This document shows, one piece after another, positions 48,212-58,277 of a stretch of DNA of 64,000 nucleotides. Both the position numbers and the translations under genes were made by a program. How positions within the stretch are numbered: the stretch's first letter is position 1; each line of letters begins with the position of its first letter. The notes under the pieces were generated by a model. The model was not told the origin of the DNA, made no database searches, and was given only the letters and a program-made list of their open reading frames with translations. The stretch is from Photorhabdus caribbeanensis (lineage in GTDB: Bacteria > Pseudomonadota > Gammaproteobacteria > Enterobacterales > Enterobacteriaceae). The stretch lies in NCBI RefSeq assembly GCF_018448885.1, contig NZ_RCWB01000033.1, positions 1 to 64,000 on the forward strand, in the 5' to 3' direction.

Positions 48212-49150
48212 ATGTCTATGTCTGAATTTGCAATGGTATTTCCTGGTCAGGGTTCTCAAGACCTTGGTATGTTGGCCGATTTGGCTACGGCGTTCCCGGT
48301 TGTCGAGCAAACTTTTGCTGAAGCATCTGATGTACTGGGATATGATCTTTGGGCACTGGTTCAACAAGGGCCTGAAGAAGAACTGAACAAAACATGGCAA
48401 ACTCAACCCGCATTGTTGGCAGCGTCAGTTGCTATTTGGCGGGTTTGGCAGGAAAAAGGTGGAAATGCGCCATCACTAATGGCTGGACATAGCCTTGGTG
48501 AATATTCTGCACTGGTTTGTGCAGGTGTCATTGATTTCAAACAAGCAATCAGACTTGTTGAACTGCGTGGCAAATTGATGCAAGAAGCTGTACCTGAAGG
48601 TGTTGGTGCAATGTATGTTATTATCGGTTTAGATAATGAATCCATTGATCGTGCCTGTAAAGAAGCAGCTCAGGGGCAAGTTGTTTCCCCTGTTAACTTT
48701 AACTCACCTGGTCAGGTTGTTATTGCCGGTGAGAAAGAGGCGGTAGAGCGTGCTGGCGATGCATGTAAAGCCGCAGGTGCGAAACGTGCGCTGCCTTTGG
48801 CAGTCAGTGTACCGTCGCATTGTGCACTGATGAAACCCGCCGCAGATAAGCTGGCAGTTGTTTTAGAAGGGATTGAATTTAGCCATCCTCAGTTCCCGGT
48901 GGTAAATAATGTTGATGTGGAAATAGAACAATCTGCTGAAGCTATCCGTGATGCACTGGTACGACAACTCTATAACCCTGTCCGTTGGACAGAAACAGTT
49001 GAATTTATTGCTGGACAGGGTGTCGGGCGGCTATTAGAAGTAGGGCCAGGTAGAGTTTTGACAGGTTTAACTAAACGAATTGTCAATACCTTAAGTGCAG
49101 CAGCAGTTAATGACACAGCTTCACTAGTAACTGCATTGGAAAATAATTGA
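48212..49150 (+). CDS. fabD: Malonyl-CoA:ACP transacylase
   Basis: I chose the ATG at 48212 because AGGAAG lies 6 bp upstream. In-frame ATGs at 48206 and 48218 are alternatives. The 312-residue protein has FPGQGSQ, the nucleophile Ser94 in AGHSLGEYSA, Arg in ELRGKLMQEAVP, and His in SVPSHCALM. It loads malonate onto ACP for FabH and FabF. Its end overlaps the fabG leader region. Confidence 0.95.
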   Translation: MSMSEFAMVFPGQGSQDLGMLADLATAFPVVEQTFAEASDVLGYDLWALVQQGPEEELNKTWQTQPALLAASVAIWRVWQEKGGNAPSLMAGHSLGEYSALVCAGVIDFKQAIRLVELRGKLMQEAVPEGVGAMYVIIGLDNESIDRACKEAAQGQVVSPVNFNSPGQVVIAGEKEAVERAGDACKAAGAKRALPLAVSVPSHCALMKPAADKLAVVLEGIEFSHPQFPVVNNVDVEIEQSAEAIRDALVRQLYNPVRWTETVEFIAGQGVGRLLEVGPGRVLTGLTKRIVNTLSAAAVNDTASLVTALENN

Positions 49151-49158
49151 GGAACAAT

Positions 49159-49893
49159 ATGAGATTAGACGGAAAGATTGCATTAGTAACAGGAGCTAGC
49201 CGTGGGATCGGCCGTGCAACTGCTGAACTATTAGCAGAGCGTGGAGCCTATATCATTGGTACAGCAACAAGCGAAAAGGGTGCTGAAGTCATCAGTGCTT
49301 ACCTTGGTGAAAAAGGTAAAGGTTTTGTACTGGATGTCACTGATCCCGAATCGATTGAACAACTTATGTCTACCATCCGAACAGAGTGGGGTGGGCTTGA
49401 CATTTTAGTGAATAATGCGGGTATCACAGGTGATAACCTAGTGATGCGCATAAAGGATGATGAGTGGCAGCATGTTATTGACACTAATCTTTCATCCGTT
49501 TTCCGTATGACAAAAGCGGCAATGCGCTTCATGATAAAAAAACGTTATGGCCGCATCATCTCTATTGGCTCTGTTGTGGGATCGATGGGGAACACTGGGC
49601 AGGCAAGCTATGCAGCGGCGAAAGCAGGTCTTGTTGGTTTCAGTAAAACATTGGCTCGCGAAGTGATTTCCCGCGGTATTACTGTTAACGTTGTTGCGCC
49701 AGGGCTTATTGAAACTGATATGCTAAAAGCGTTGCCAGAGGAACAGTTGGCGAACTTTTCGAAAGATATCCCCGCTAAGCGGCTTGGGGATGTAAAAGAA
49801 ATTGCTAGTGCTGTGGCTTTCTTTGCTTCTGATGAAGCGGCTTACATCACAGGCGAAACATTACATGTCAATGGCGGCATGTACATGAACTAA
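49159..49893 (+). CDS. fabG: 3-oxoacyl-ACP reductase
   Basis: The ATG at 49159 follows GAGGAAC and gives 244 residues, the E. coli length. An upstream in-frame TTG overlaps fabD and adds four residues. It is a classical SDR with NADP motif TGASRGIG and catalytic Ser138, Tyr151 and Lys155 (SYAAAKAG). It reduces beta-ketoacyl-ACP in each elongation cycle. Confidence 0.97.
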   Translation: MRLDGKIALVTGASRGIGRATAELLAERGAYIIGTATSEKGAEVISAYLGEKGKGFVLDVTDPESIEQLMSTIRTEWGGLDILVNNAGITGDNLVMRIKDDEWQHVIDTNLSSVFRMTKAAMRFMIKKRYGRIISIGSVVGSMGNTGQASYAAAKAGLVGFSKTLAREVISRGITVNVVAPGLIETDMLKALPEEQLANFSKDIPAKRLGDVKEIASAVAFFASDEAAYITGETLHVNGGMYMN

Positions 49894-50047
49894 AAAATGA
49901 GCGAACCAGTTGCATTTTTTGTGTCAAATAACGCAAAATAGTGCAAGTTTGTGGTTCGACCAGCCGGGATTGGGTTGCATCTTTTCCTGTATTTTATAAA
50001 CTACGAAAACCATCGCGAAAGCGAATTTTGATAGGAAATTTAATAGC

Positions 50048-50284
50048 ATGAGCACTATTGAAGAACGCGTTAAAAAAATCATCGTTGAACAACTTGGTGT
50101 TAAAGAGGAAGAGGTTGTTAATTCAGCTTCTTTTGTAGATGACTTGGGCGCTGATTCTCTTGACACAGTTGAACTGGTAATGGCTCTGGAAGAAGAGTTC
50201 GATATCGAAATTCCAGATGAAGAAGCAGAAAAGATCACTACAGTTCAGGCAGCTATTGATTACGTCCAGAACCAAAGCGAATAA
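50048..50284 (+). CDS. acpP: Acyl carrier protein
   Basis: The 78-residue acidic four-helix protein has the phosphopantetheine attachment Ser37 in [10 protein letters not shown]. The sequence is close to identical to E. coli AcpP. It carries growing acyl chains for FabD, FabH, FabG and FabF. A 154-bp gap before it probably contains its own promoter, matching its need for high expression. A TAGGAAAT ribosome-binding region precedes the ATG. Confidence 0.98.
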   Translation: MSTIEERVKKIIVEQLGVKEEEVVNSASFVDDLGADSLDTVELVMALEEEFDIEIPDEEAEKITTVQAAIDYVQNQSE

Positions 50285-50295
50285 GTGAACACACC

Positions 50296-50317
50296 TAGGC
50301 GGTCATTCGACCGCCTA
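50296..50317 (+). terminator. Hairpin between acpP and fabF
   Basis: TAGGCGGTC pairs perfectly with GACCGCCTA over a 4-nt loop. Only a weak T-run follows, so it may be a partial terminator or an mRNA-stabilising hairpin that lets acpP be expressed above fabF. Confidence 0.65.
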
Positions 50318-50357
50318 TGTTTCTGCCCTAAATAATTTCCCTCCCTGGAGGATAAGC

Positions 50358-51599
50358 GTGTCTAAGCGTCGAGTAGTTGTGACCGGACTAGGCATGTTAT
50401 CTCCTGTCGGTAATACAGCAGAATCTTCTTGGAAAGCTGTTTGTGCCGGACAGAGTGGTATCAGCCTTATTGACCATTTTGACACCAGTCACCATGCAAC
50501 TAAGTTTGCTGGTCTGGTTAAAGATTTTAATCATGAAGATTTCAATATTTCGCGCAAGGATGCACGAAAAATGGATGACTTCATTCAATATGGTATTGCA
50601 GCAGGTGTGCAAGCCATTGAAGATTCCGGAATTGAAGTAACAGAAGCCAATGCTAGTCGTTTTGGTGCTGCTATTGGTTCTGGTATTGGTGGTTTGGGTC
50701 TGATTGAAGAAAATCACGGAGCATTGGTGGCGAGTGGTCCTCGTAAGATCAGCCCATTCTTCGTACCTTCTACGATCGTAAACATGGTAGCAGGTCATCT
50801 GAGTATTATTTACGGCTTGCGTGGTCCAAGCATTTCTATCGCTACAGCATGTACATCAGGTGTACATAATATTGGTCATGCTGCCCGTATTATTGCTTAT
50901 AATGATGCTGACATTATGCTGGCAGGTGGTGCGGAAAAAGCCAGTACTCCTCTAGGGGTTGGTGGTTTTGGCGCTGCCCGTGCTTTATCTACCCGTAATG
51001 ATAATCCACAAAGTGCAAGTCGTCCGTGGGATAAAGACCGCGATGGCTTTGTTCTGGGGGATGGCGCAGGTATCTTGGTACTGGAAGAGTATGAGCATGC
51101 GAAAAGACGTGGTGCGAAAATTTACGCAGAAATCGTTGGCTTTGGCATGAGCAGTGATGCTTATCATATGACGTCTCCGCCAGAAAATGGTGCAGGTGCT
51201 GCGTTGGCAATGGAAAATGCGCTGAAAGATGCCGGTATCACTACCAAGCAAGTGGGATATATTAATGCTCACGGTACTTCAACACCGGCTGGTGATTTAG
51301 CGGAAGCCCATGCGGTTGAGTTGGTGTTTGGTGAAGGCACTGATGTTTTAGTGAGTTCCACCAAATCAATGACGGGTCATTTATTGGGTGCTGCGGGGGC
51401 GGTTGAATCTATTTTCACTATCCTGGCATTGCGTGATCAGCTTGTTCCGCCAACTATCAACCTGGAAAACCAGGATGAGAACTGCCGTCTGGATTTCGTG
51501 CCAAATGAGTCCCGTAAGGTAGAGGGGATGGAATATGCATTGTGTAACTCTTTCGGTTTCGGTGGTACTAACGGCTCACTGATTTTTCGTAAGATGTAA
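50358..51599 (+). CDS. fabF: Beta-ketoacyl-ACP synthase II
   Basis: The 413-residue condensing enzyme starts at GTG 50358 behind GGAGGATAAGC. Catalytic residues are Cys165 ([12 protein letters not shown]), His near 304 ([11 protein letters not shown]) and His near 341 ([10 protein letters not shown]). FabF elongates palmitoleoyl-ACP and sets membrane fluidity with temperature. It ends the lipid-synthesis cluster and is followed by a terminator. Confidence 0.97.
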   Translation: MSKRRVVVTGLGMLSPVGNTAESSWKAVCAGQSGISLIDHFDTSHHATKFAGLVKDFNHEDFNISRKDARKMDDFIQYGIAAGVQAIEDSGIEVTEANASRFGAAIGSGIGGLGLIEENHGALVASGPRKISPFFVPSTIVNMVAGHLSIIYGLRGPSISIATACTSGVHNIGHAARIIAYNDADIMLAGGAEKASTPLGVGGFGAARALSTRNDNPQSASRPWDKDRDGFVLGDGAGILVLEEYEHAKRRGAKIYAEIVGFGMSSDAYHMTSPPENGAGAALAMENALKDAGITTKQVGYINAHGTSTPAGDLAEAHAVELVFGEGTDVLVSSTKSMTGHLLGAAGAVESIFTILALRDQLVPPTINLENQDENCRLDFVPNESRKVEGMEYALCNSFGFGGTNGSLIFRKM

Positions 51600-51693
51600 A
51601 CCTAATTGACAGACAAAGCCTGATATTACAGAAAATTGCTGTTGAAAGCCTCTCGGTATGAATGTGTAAATATTGAGAGGCGACGAAATAGAG

Positions 51694-51728
51694 AGCTCCA
51701 ATAGTTAATAATTATTGGAGCTTTTTTT
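51694..51728 (+). terminator. fabF terminator
   Basis: AGCTCCAAT pairs with ATTGGAGCT, followed by TTTTTT. Confidence 0.9.
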
Positions 51729-51837
51729 GTGACAAGAATCATGGGCATTTTTGCACTCGTGTCAGCGATATACTATGATACCGTCTGTTGATAAATTGAT
51801 TGAAATGCCTTTTTTGAGTAATTAAGAATAAAGTTAT

Positions 51838-52662
51838 ATGTATTGGATTAATGAGGAGCGGAGCGACTATTTACCAGTGAATGATCGTTCAGTTCAATTT
51901 GGTGATGGTTGTTTCACAACAATAAAAATAGAACAGGGGCAGGCTGCTTTATTGCCACTGCATATCCAAAGATTACAAAAAGGCGTTGAAAGGTTATATC
52001 TTCCACAACCCGATTGGCAACAGCTTGAAAGCCATATAAAACAGATTGCTTCCACAACTGAACAAGGTGTACTTAAAGTTATTATCTCCCGCGGAACCGG
52101 AGGGCGTGGTTATAGTGCTGAGGGTTTTACGCAATCCAATCGGATTTTGTCTCTTAATCCTTATCCTGATAAATATTTGAAACAGCGTCAGAAAGGTTTA
52201 TCTCTGGTGCTCAGTCCGATACCGATGGGAATAAATCCTTATCTTGCTGGAATTAAACACCTTAACCGATTAGAACAGGTATTGATTAAATCATTTATCG
52301 AAAAATCAAATGCTGATGAAGCCTTGGTACTTGATACTGATGGTTTTTTGGTTGAATGCTGTACTGCAAACATTTTCTGGCGTAAAGGAAAAGATGTGTA
52401 TACTCCTGATTTACAAGGCTGTGGTATCGAAGGGGTGATGCGGAGAAGAATAATCACGTTATTATCGGAAAGTGATTATTACTTTTCCTGTGTAAACTGC
52501 TATCCCGAGACATTGGCGGATGCAGATGAGGTGATAGTCTGTAATTCTTTAATGCCGGTGATACCTGTCAGAGAAATTCAAGTTCATGAAAATCAGCCCA
52601 CATGGAAATATCAGTCAAGGGAGCTGTATGATTATTTGCTTCCTGAATGTCTGAAGTTGTAA
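51838..52662 (+). CDS. pabC: Aminodeoxychorismate lyase
   Basis: The 274-residue class IV PLP enzyme has phosphate-binding Arg in QRLQKGVERL, the PLP lysine Lys140 (LAGIKHLNRLEQ) and the C-terminal SLMPVIPV loop. It releases pyruvate from 4-amino-4-deoxychorismate to give p-aminobenzoate for folate. Unlike in many bacteria, it is unlinked to pabB. It follows fabF and precedes mltG, as in E. coli. Confidence 0.94.
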   Translation: MYWINEERSDYLPVNDRSVQFGDGCFTTIKIEQGQAALLPLHIQRLQKGVERLYLPQPDWQQLESHIKQIASTTEQGVLKVIISRGTGGRGYSAEGFTQSNRILSLNPYPDKYLKQRQKGLSLVLSPIPMGINPYLAGIKHLNRLEQVLIKSFIEKSNADEALVLDTDGFLVECCTANIFWRKGKDVYTPDLQGCGIEGVMRRRIITLLSESDYYFSCVNCYPETLADADEVIVCNSLMPVIPVREIQVHENQPTWKYQSRELYDYLLPECLKL

Positions 52663-52671
52663 TTCACAACG

Positions 52672-52722
52672 TGTCTAAATGAATAGTGTGTCTAAGTGAA
52701 CAATGTGTTTAAGTGATTAGAT
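52672..52722 (+). repeat. Three imperfect 17-bp direct repeats upstream of mltG
   Basis: Units starting at 52672, 52689 and 52706 share TGT(C/T)TAA(A/G)TGA and fill most of the pabC-mltG gap. Confidence 0.75.
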
Positions 52723-52728
52723 TAATTG

Positions 52729-53754
52729 ATGAAACGAAAAAAAAGTCTTTTTACTCTATTGGTTTTGATTGTCATTACGGCAGCAATATTACTCTATGCT
52801 GGCTACAAAAAAGTTGAAAAATTTGCGGATCAAACACTAACAATTAAACAGGATCGAATATTTACCTTACCAGCCGGTATTGGTCGTCATGGTTTGGAGG
52901 TGTTACTAGTTCGGGATAACTTGATTAAAGATAGTCATCTTTTCCTTTGGTTATTAAGACTGGAGCCAAAACTTGCCGAGTTTAAAGCGGGAACTTACCA
53001 ATTGACACGAGAAATGACGTTGCGGGAAATGTTGCAATTATTCTCTAGTGGTAAAGAAGCGCAATTTACGGTCCGTTTTGTTGAAGGTAGCCGTTTATCT
53101 GATTGGTGGAAAATACTACAGCAATCTGAATATCTTAAGCATGAATTGGATAATAAAAATGCTCAGGAGTTGGCTGAGATACTCGATATAAAAGATACAG
53201 ATACTTTGGAAGGATGGCTTTATCCTGATACCTATCACTATACGGCAGGTACGAGCGATGTGGCATTGCTGAAACGAGCATATCGACAGATGAAAATGAC
53301 GCTTGAAGAGGAGTGGGAAGGGCGCGACAAAAATCTGCCTTATAAGAATGCTTATGAAATGTTGATTATGGCGTCGATTATTGAAAAAGAGACGGGTGTT
53401 GAGGCTGAGCGGACAAAAGTTGCTTCTGTATTTATTAATCGTTTACGGTTGAACATGAAGCTTCAAACTGACCCGACCGTAATTTATGGTTTAGGCGAAA
53501 AATACACAGGCACTATTTTTCGTAAAGATTTAACGACATTAACGCCCTACAATACTTATATGATTAATGGCCTGCCGCCTACACCGATTGCGATGCCTGG
53601 TCTCGCTTCCATAAAAGCGGCTGCCCACCCGGCAAAAACTGAATTTCTCTATTTTGTGGCGAATGGTAAAGGCGGCCATACTTTTACGACCAATCTAGCT
53701 GCGCATAATAAGGCGGTAAATATTTACCGTCAGAGGTTAAAACAAGACAAATGA
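52729..53754 (+). CDS. mltG: Endolytic murein transglycosylase MltG
   Basis: The 341-residue protein starts at ATG 52729. An in-frame TTG directly before it is an unlikely start. It has one N-terminal membrane helix ([18 protein letters not shown]), a LysM-like region and the YceG catalytic domain with [10 protein letters not shown] carrying the catalytic Glu, plus [10 protein letters not shown]. MltG cuts nascent glycan strands and sets their length. Its stop overlaps the tmk start (ATGA). Confidence 0.94.
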   Translation: MKRKKSLFTLLVLIVITAAILLYAGYKKVEKFADQTLTIKQDRIFTLPAGIGRHGLEVLLVRDNLIKDSHLFLWLLRLEPKLAEFKAGTYQLTREMTLREMLQLFSSGKEAQFTVRFVEGSRLSDWWKILQQSEYLKHELDNKNAQELAEILDIKDTDTLEGWLYPDTYHYTAGTSDVALLKRAYRQMKMTLEEEWEGRDKNLPYKNAYEMLIMASIIEKETGVEAERTKVASVFINRLRLNMKLQTDPTVIYGLGEKYTGTIFRKDLTTLTPYNTYMINGLPPTPIAMPGLASIKAAAHPAKTEFLYFVANGKGGHTFTTNLAAHNKAVNIYRQRLKQDK

Positions 53755-54389
53755 ACGGCAAATTTATTGTTATTGAAGGGCTGGAAGGTGCAGGAAAAAC
53801 GTCAGCGATGAAAACAGTCGTTGACATATTGCAGCAGCACGGTATTCAGGATCTAATTTTTACCCGTGAACCGGGTGGAACACCACTGGCAGAAAAGTTA
53901 CGTGGGTTAATTAAACAAGGTGTTGAAGGTGAATCTCTGACGGATAAAGCAGAGGTGTTAATGTTATACGCAGCCAGAGTTCAATTAGTCGAAAATGTGA
54001 TTAAACCTGCTTTGGCTCGCGGTACATGGGTTGTGGGTGATCGTCATGACCTCTCTTCCCAGGCATATCAAGGGGGAGGGCGTGGTATTGATAAAAACTT
54101 GATGACTTCGCTACGTGATACTGTGCTTGGTGATTTTCGTCCTGACTTGACAATTTATCTCGATCTTCCTCCTCAAATTGGTCTATTGCGTGCCCGTGAA
54201 CGTGGAGAGTTAGACCGAATTGAAAAAGAGTCGATGGATTTTTTTAATCGTGTGCGTAGCCGTTACCTGGAGTTTGCAGCACAAGATAAGAGTATTGTTA
54301 CCGTTGATGCGGTTCAACCGATAGAGCAAGTACAAGCAGATGTTTATCAGGTACTTGAGCAATGGCTAAAGCAGCAGGAAAATGGCTGA
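53751..54389 (+). CDS. tmk: Thymidylate kinase
   Basis: The 212-residue P-loop kinase has GLEGAGKTS at 10-18, the DR(H/Y) motif [18 protein letters not shown] and a lid region [10 protein letters not shown] typical of type II enterobacterial enzymes. It phosphorylates dTMP to dTDP. It is coupled to mltG by a 4-bp overlap and to holB by TGATG, so the three genes form one operon. Confidence 0.97.
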   Translation: MNGKFIVIEGLEGAGKTSAMKTVVDILQQHGIQDLIFTREPGGTPLAEKLRGLIKQGVEGESLTDKAEVLMLYAARVQLVENVIKPALARGTWVVGDRHDLSSQAYQGGGRGIDKNLMTSLRDTVLGDFRPDLTIYLDLPPQIGLLRARERGELDRIEKESMDFFNRVRSRYLEFAAQDKSIVTVDAVQPIEQVQADVYQVLEQWLKQQENG

Positions 54390-55372
54390 TGAATTGGTAT
54401 CCGTGGCTTAATCAGGCATATCGTCAGTTGGTGGAATCTCACCAGCAAGGACGAGGCCATCACGCTTTATTGGTTCATGCTAATGCAGGTACTGGGGCTG
54501 ATGTGTTGATCTATGGATTAAGTCGGTGGTTGATGTGTCAGAATAGGCAGGGGATGAAAAGCTGCGGCAAGTGTCATAGTTGTCACCTGATGATGGCAGA
54601 AACCCATCCTGATTGGCACATTATGACTCCGGAGAAGGGTAAAACCAGTGTTGGTGTGGAAGCGGTACGGCAGATTACGGAAAAGCTTTATAGCCGTTCT
54701 CAGCAAGGCGGGGTAAAAATTGTCTGGTTGCCTTTGACCGAGTGTTTGACAGATGCTGCGGCTAATGCATTATTGAAAACGTTGGAGGAGCCGCCAGAAC
54801 ATACCTATTTTCTTCTGGAGTGTCGGCAGCCCGCCAGCCTTTTGGCAACTTTACGCAGCCGCTGTTTTTACTATTTTCTGCCGGTACCCGAGACGGAAAG
54901 CAGCCTTTATTGGTTGCAAAAACAGTTGCCTTTAATTTCTTCGGTTGATGCAATGACAGCGTTGAAACTGTCTCAGGGGGCCCCTGTGGCAGCAGAGCAA
55001 TTATTGCAACCGGAGCAATGGCAGATACGGGAACAGTTTTGCCAGGCTGTTAAACAGGCTTTGGATAAACGTGATGCTTTGTCACTTTTACCCCAACTTA
55101 ATCATGAAAATGCGCCACAACGTCTTCATTGGCTTATCAGTTTGTTACTTGATGCGGTGAAGTGGCAACAGCGGGTACAGCGTTATTGCATCAATCAGGA
55201 TCAACAAACGCTGATTTATCAATTGAGTTCCATGCATACTATGACTGTTTTGCTGCAAAGCGTTGGTGATTGGATGTCTTGTCGTCATCAATTGCTTTCA
55301 GTAGTGGGCGTAAATTGGGAATTGTTATTGGCAGAACAGTTGCTCAATTGGGAAAAACAGTTTACTTCATAA
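54389..55372 (+). CDS. holB: DNA polymerase III delta' subunit
   Basis: The ATG at 54389 ([15 protein letters not shown]) overlaps the tmk TGA and matches family starts. An upstream in-frame start at 54362 lies inside tmk. The 327-residue AAA+ clamp-loader subunit has a four-Cys zinc module (CGKCHSCHLM) and SRC motif (LRSRC) but a degenerate P-loop, as expected for delta'. It is the stator of the clamp loader. Confidence 0.94.
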   Translation: MNWYPWLNQAYRQLVESHQQGRGHHALLVHANAGTGADVLIYGLSRWLMCQNRQGMKSCGKCHSCHLMMAETHPDWHIMTPEKGKTSVGVEAVRQITEKLYSRSQQGGVKIVWLPLTECLTDAAANALLKTLEEPPEHTYFLLECRQPASLLATLRSRCFYYFLPVPETESSLYWLQKQLPLISSVDAMTALKLSQGAPVAAEQLLQPEQWQIREQFCQAVKQALDKRDALSLLPQLNHENAPQRLHWLISLLLDAVKWQQRVQRYCINQDQQTLIYQLSSMHTMTVLLQSVGDWMSCRHQLLSVVGVNWELLLAEQLLNWEKQFTS

Positions 55373-55403
55373 CCCTGAAATCTTTTTGTATACGAGTTTA
55401 AAT

Positions 55404-56189
55404 ATGTTGTTAGTTGATTCGCATTGTCATCTCGATTGTCTCGATTATGAAAATCTACATAAAAATGTAGATGATGTTGTTGCAAAAGCGGCAGATCGGG
55501 AGGTTAAATTTATGCTGGCAGTAGCGACAACGCTACCCGGTTTCCAGCAAATGAAAACGCTAATTGGTAAACGGGAAAATATCGTATTTTCCTGCGGTAT
55601 TCATCCACTTAATCTGGATGAAGGTTATGACTTTGATGAGTTGGCGCGTTTAGCGGCCGGGAATGAAGTTGTTGCACTAGGTGAAACTGGATTAGATTAC
55701 TATTATCAACAGGATAATGCTGAATTACAGCGAACCTCATTTCGTGAACATATCCGTATCGGACGCAAACTTAACAAGCCGGTTATCGTTCATACCCGTA
55801 GTGCCCGTGATGATACTTTAAAGGTATTGCGTGAAGAACAGGCGCGAGAATGTGGTGGTGTTTTGCACTGTTTTACGGAAGATAAAGATACGGCTAGGGA
55901 ATTACTGGATTTAGGCTTCTATATCTCATTCTCTGGTATTGTTACTTTCCGTAATGCAGAGCAGATTCGTGAAGCGGCGAGATATGTACCGTTGGATCGT
56001 ATTCTGATTGAAACCGATTCGCCTTACCTTGCACCTGTGCCTCATCGTGGCAAACAGAACCAGCCAGCCTATGTACGTGATGTTGCGGAATATATGGCTG
56101 TACTCAAAGGTGTGAGTGTTGAGGCGCTGGCAGAAGTGACTACACAGAATTTTTGCGATTTATTTCATGTTGATGTAGACAAAATTTGA
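55404..56189 (+). CDS. ycfH: TatD-family metal-dependent hydrolase YcfH
   Basis: The ATG at 55404 ([16 protein letters not shown]) gives 261 residues. A frame upstream from 55386 lacks family support. The TIM-barrel metal ligands are visible as [31 protein letters not shown] and ETDSPYLAP. TatD-family proteins have 3'-5' DNase and D-aminoacyl-tRNA-deacylase-like activities in different members. The precise role of YcfH is unsettled. It follows holB as in E. coli. Confidence 0.93.
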   Translation: MLLVDSHCHLDCLDYENLHKNVDDVVAKAADREVKFMLAVATTLPGFQQMKTLIGKRENIVFSCGIHPLNLDEGYDFDELARLAAGNEVVALGETGLDYYYQQDNAELQRTSFREHIRIGRKLNKPVIVHTRSARDDTLKVLREEQARECGGVLHCFTEDKDTARELLDLGFYISFSGIVTFRNAEQIREAARYVPLDRILIETDSPYLAPVPHRGKQNQPAYVRDVAEYMAVLKGVSVEALAEVTTQNFCDLFHVDVDKI

Positions 56190-56260
56190 TTTATCAACTT
56201 GAATCTTTGGCTTGTAGGCGCTCATATATCTGTTATTTTTTGAATATAAAGGAAAATGTA

Positions 56261-56617
56261 ATGGCAGAAGAAACTATTTTCAGTAAAATTATTCGCCGTG
56301 AAATACCTTCTGATATTGTTTATCAGGACGATCTGGTCACTGCATTCCGCGATATTTCTCCACAAGCACCGACCCATATTCTGATTATTCCAAATGTTCT
56401 GATCCCAACAGTGAACGATGTTAAACCGGAGCATGAAGCAGCATTAGGGCGAATGATGACGGTTGCAGCAAAAATTGCTGAACAAGAAGGCATTGCTAAA
56501 GATGGATATCGTTTGATTATGAACTGTAACCATCATGCGGGGCAGGAAGTTTATCATATTCATATGCATTTGGTTGGTGGTCGCCATTTAGGGCCATTGT
56601 TGATGAAGTCAATGTGA
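56261..56617 (+). CDS. hinT: Purine nucleoside phosphoramidase HinT
   Basis: The ATG at 56261 ([16 protein letters not shown]) follows AAAGGAAA and gives 118 residues. Longer in-frame extensions are unsupported. The histidine-triad motif has His99, His101 and His103 (HIHMHLVGG). HinT hydrolyses adenosine phosphoramidates and acyl-adenylates. It precedes lpoB, with the intervening ycfL gene of E. coli missing here. Confidence 0.95.
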   Translation: MAEETIFSKIIRREIPSDIVYQDDLVTAFRDISPQAPTHILIIPNVLIPTVNDVKPEHEAALGRMMTVAAKIAEQEGIAKDGYRLIMNCNHHAGQEVYHIHMHLVGGRHLGPLLMKSM

Positions 56618-56797
56618 AGTACTGACATTCATGGATATGGGCAGATATTCGGGGATGTTTATTCCAAGATGGCCCCGAATATCTCGATTTTTAATAAATG
56701 CTGCAAATTTATCATTAGAGTTGAACTGATAATATATTGCTGCTGTCACAGCGAAAGCTTATCTGTTTTTTTAAAACTCTGTAATTGGAATAGGTTA

Positions 56798-57367
56798 ATG
56801 AGAAGAATTCTTTTTGTAGCACTATCGGTTATGTTTTTGGCTGGATGTCCATCCTTGCCACCGGAGCAGCCTGAACCTCCGACGCCGGTTGTACCAGTGA
56901 CCCCACCGGAAAAACCGACGCCGCCATCTGAAAAGGTGCCAGAACCTCCGAAAATGCGCACGATTGACTGGGAAGGTACTGTGCAGCCATTAGTAGAGCA
57001 ATTAGTTAAGGCTCATGGGTTGGAAAGTGGGAAGCTACTGTTAGTTGATACAGTAAAAAATAATACCAATGGTGCATTACAAACCATGCAAGCAACCAAT
57101 GCTTTGTGTCAGGCTCTCAGTAGCGAACATGTTTTTGAATTAGTACCGCAAAATCAGGTGCAAAGTGCCCGTCAATCTCTAGGCTTATCTGAGGAAGATA
57201 GTTTGGGATTGCGTAGCAAAGCGATTGGTCTGGCGCGTTATTTGAATGCCGATTATGTTCTCTATTCTATAGTTTCAGGTAACAGTGATAAGCGTGATAT
57301 CGTCATGCAACTGATGCTGGTACAGACGGGTGAGATTCTCTGGTCAGGGCACGGTGACGTTAAATAA
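56798..57367 (+). CDS. lpoB: Penicillin-binding protein 1B activator LpoB
   Basis: The ATG at 56798 (MRRILFVALSVMFLAGCPS) gives a 189-residue lipoprotein with lipobox LAGC (Cys17). Upstream in-frame codons do not encode a signal peptide. A Pro-rich linker of repeated PP/EP pairs (residues ~20-55) spans the periplasm, followed by the LpoB globular domain (MQATNALCQALSSEHVFELV). It stimulates PBP1b from the outer membrane. The linker is somewhat shorter than that of E. coli. Confidence 0.93.
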   Translation: MRRILFVALSVMFLAGCPSLPPEQPEPPTPVVPVTPPEKPTPPSEKVPEPPKMRTIDWEGTVQPLVEQLVKAHGLESGKLLLVDTVKNNTNGALQTMQATNALCQALSSEHVFELVPQNQVQSARQSLGLSEEDSLGLRSKAIGLARYLNADYVLYSIVSGNSDKRDIVMQLMLVQTGEILWSGHGDVK

Positions 57368-58217
57368 TCATGATTGTTTATTGCGGGCATTGTGCAGGCA
57401 ATGGCCGCATACCGAGGTAAGCGATTGGATGATAAGACCGTTAAACGGTCTGACGAATGAGAGCTATTATGCCACCAATGGTAAATATCATGTTGTCGGT
57501 CGTAGACAGTGGCAGCAGGGGAAACGGCTTGGCGTTAATCGCCAGCGTGAAAGCGCCATTTTGCGCCATCTCAGCCAAATAGAAATTGCTCCGCAAGTTA
57601 TAGCAATGGTTTCTCACTGGTTGTTGTTGGAGTGGCTGCCCGGTCATGTTATTGGGCAAAATGAGTTTTCTCAGCCTGATTTTTTGCAAAAATTGGCGGC
57701 ATTATTGGCTATTTTGCATCACCAGCCTCTGTTTGGGTACCGGCTTCAACTACGGCATCAGTTAGAAAGCCACTGGTTGCAAATTGATAAAGCGCGTCTT
57801 ACTCCCCGCTGGTTGCGGCTGCATAAACGTTTTATGTCGTCTCCAATGCCTTCAATACTAAAATTATCACCCGCTCATATGGATGTGCATTATGGTAATT
57901 TGCTTAATACTTCTCGGGGGCTGAAACTCATTGATTGGGAATATGCAACTGATACCGATATTGGGTTTGCGCTAGCGACACTGTTTCGCACTAATCATTG
58001 GGATGAGTCGCAGCAGCAGGATTTTTTGAACGCCTATTGTTGTCAGCCATCAGGATACTTGAATCGAACGCGATTAGAACGCCAGATTAAACGTTGGCAA
58101 CCTTGGGTTGATTATATGTTTTTGATGTGGTTTGAAGTGCGTTGGAGACAGAGTGGTGATCCACAATTTTTAGAATTAGCGCAACCGTTACGTCTCTCTT
58201 TTGGTCTAACGTTTTAA
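57354..58217 (+). CDS. thiK: Thiamine kinase
   Basis: The likely start is GTG 57354, overlapping the lpoB end by 14 bp (287 residues). A TTG at 57330 is also in frame. The aminoglycoside/choline-kinase fold shows the Brenner box LSPAHMDVHYGNLL with catalytic Asp and Asn, then GLKLIDWEYA with the metal Asp. It phosphorylates salvaged thiamine to thiamine monophosphate. Translational coupling to lpoB is as in E. coli. Confidence 0.9.
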   Translation: MTLNNHDCLLRALCRQWPHTEVSDWMIRPLNGLTNESYYATNGKYHVVGRRQWQQGKRLGVNRQRESAILRHLSQIEIAPQVIAMVSHWLLLEWLPGHVIGQNEFSQPDFLQKLAALLAILHHQPLFGYRLQLRHQLESHWLQIDKARLTPRWLRLHKRFMSSPMPSILKLSPAHMDVHYGNLLNTSRGLKLIDWEYATDTDIGFALATLFRTNHWDESQQQDFLNAYCCQPSGYLNRTRLERQIKRWQPWVDYMFLMWFEVRWRQSGDPQFLELAQPLRLSFGLTF

Positions 58218-58277
58218 ATTTCTATCACCACTGCATTGTGCATTGATTGCAATATATAAATACAAGTGAGGAATATT

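Noticed and set aside
49924..50238. 104-codon minus-strand ORF over acpP
   Set aside because: It is a shadow of acpP.
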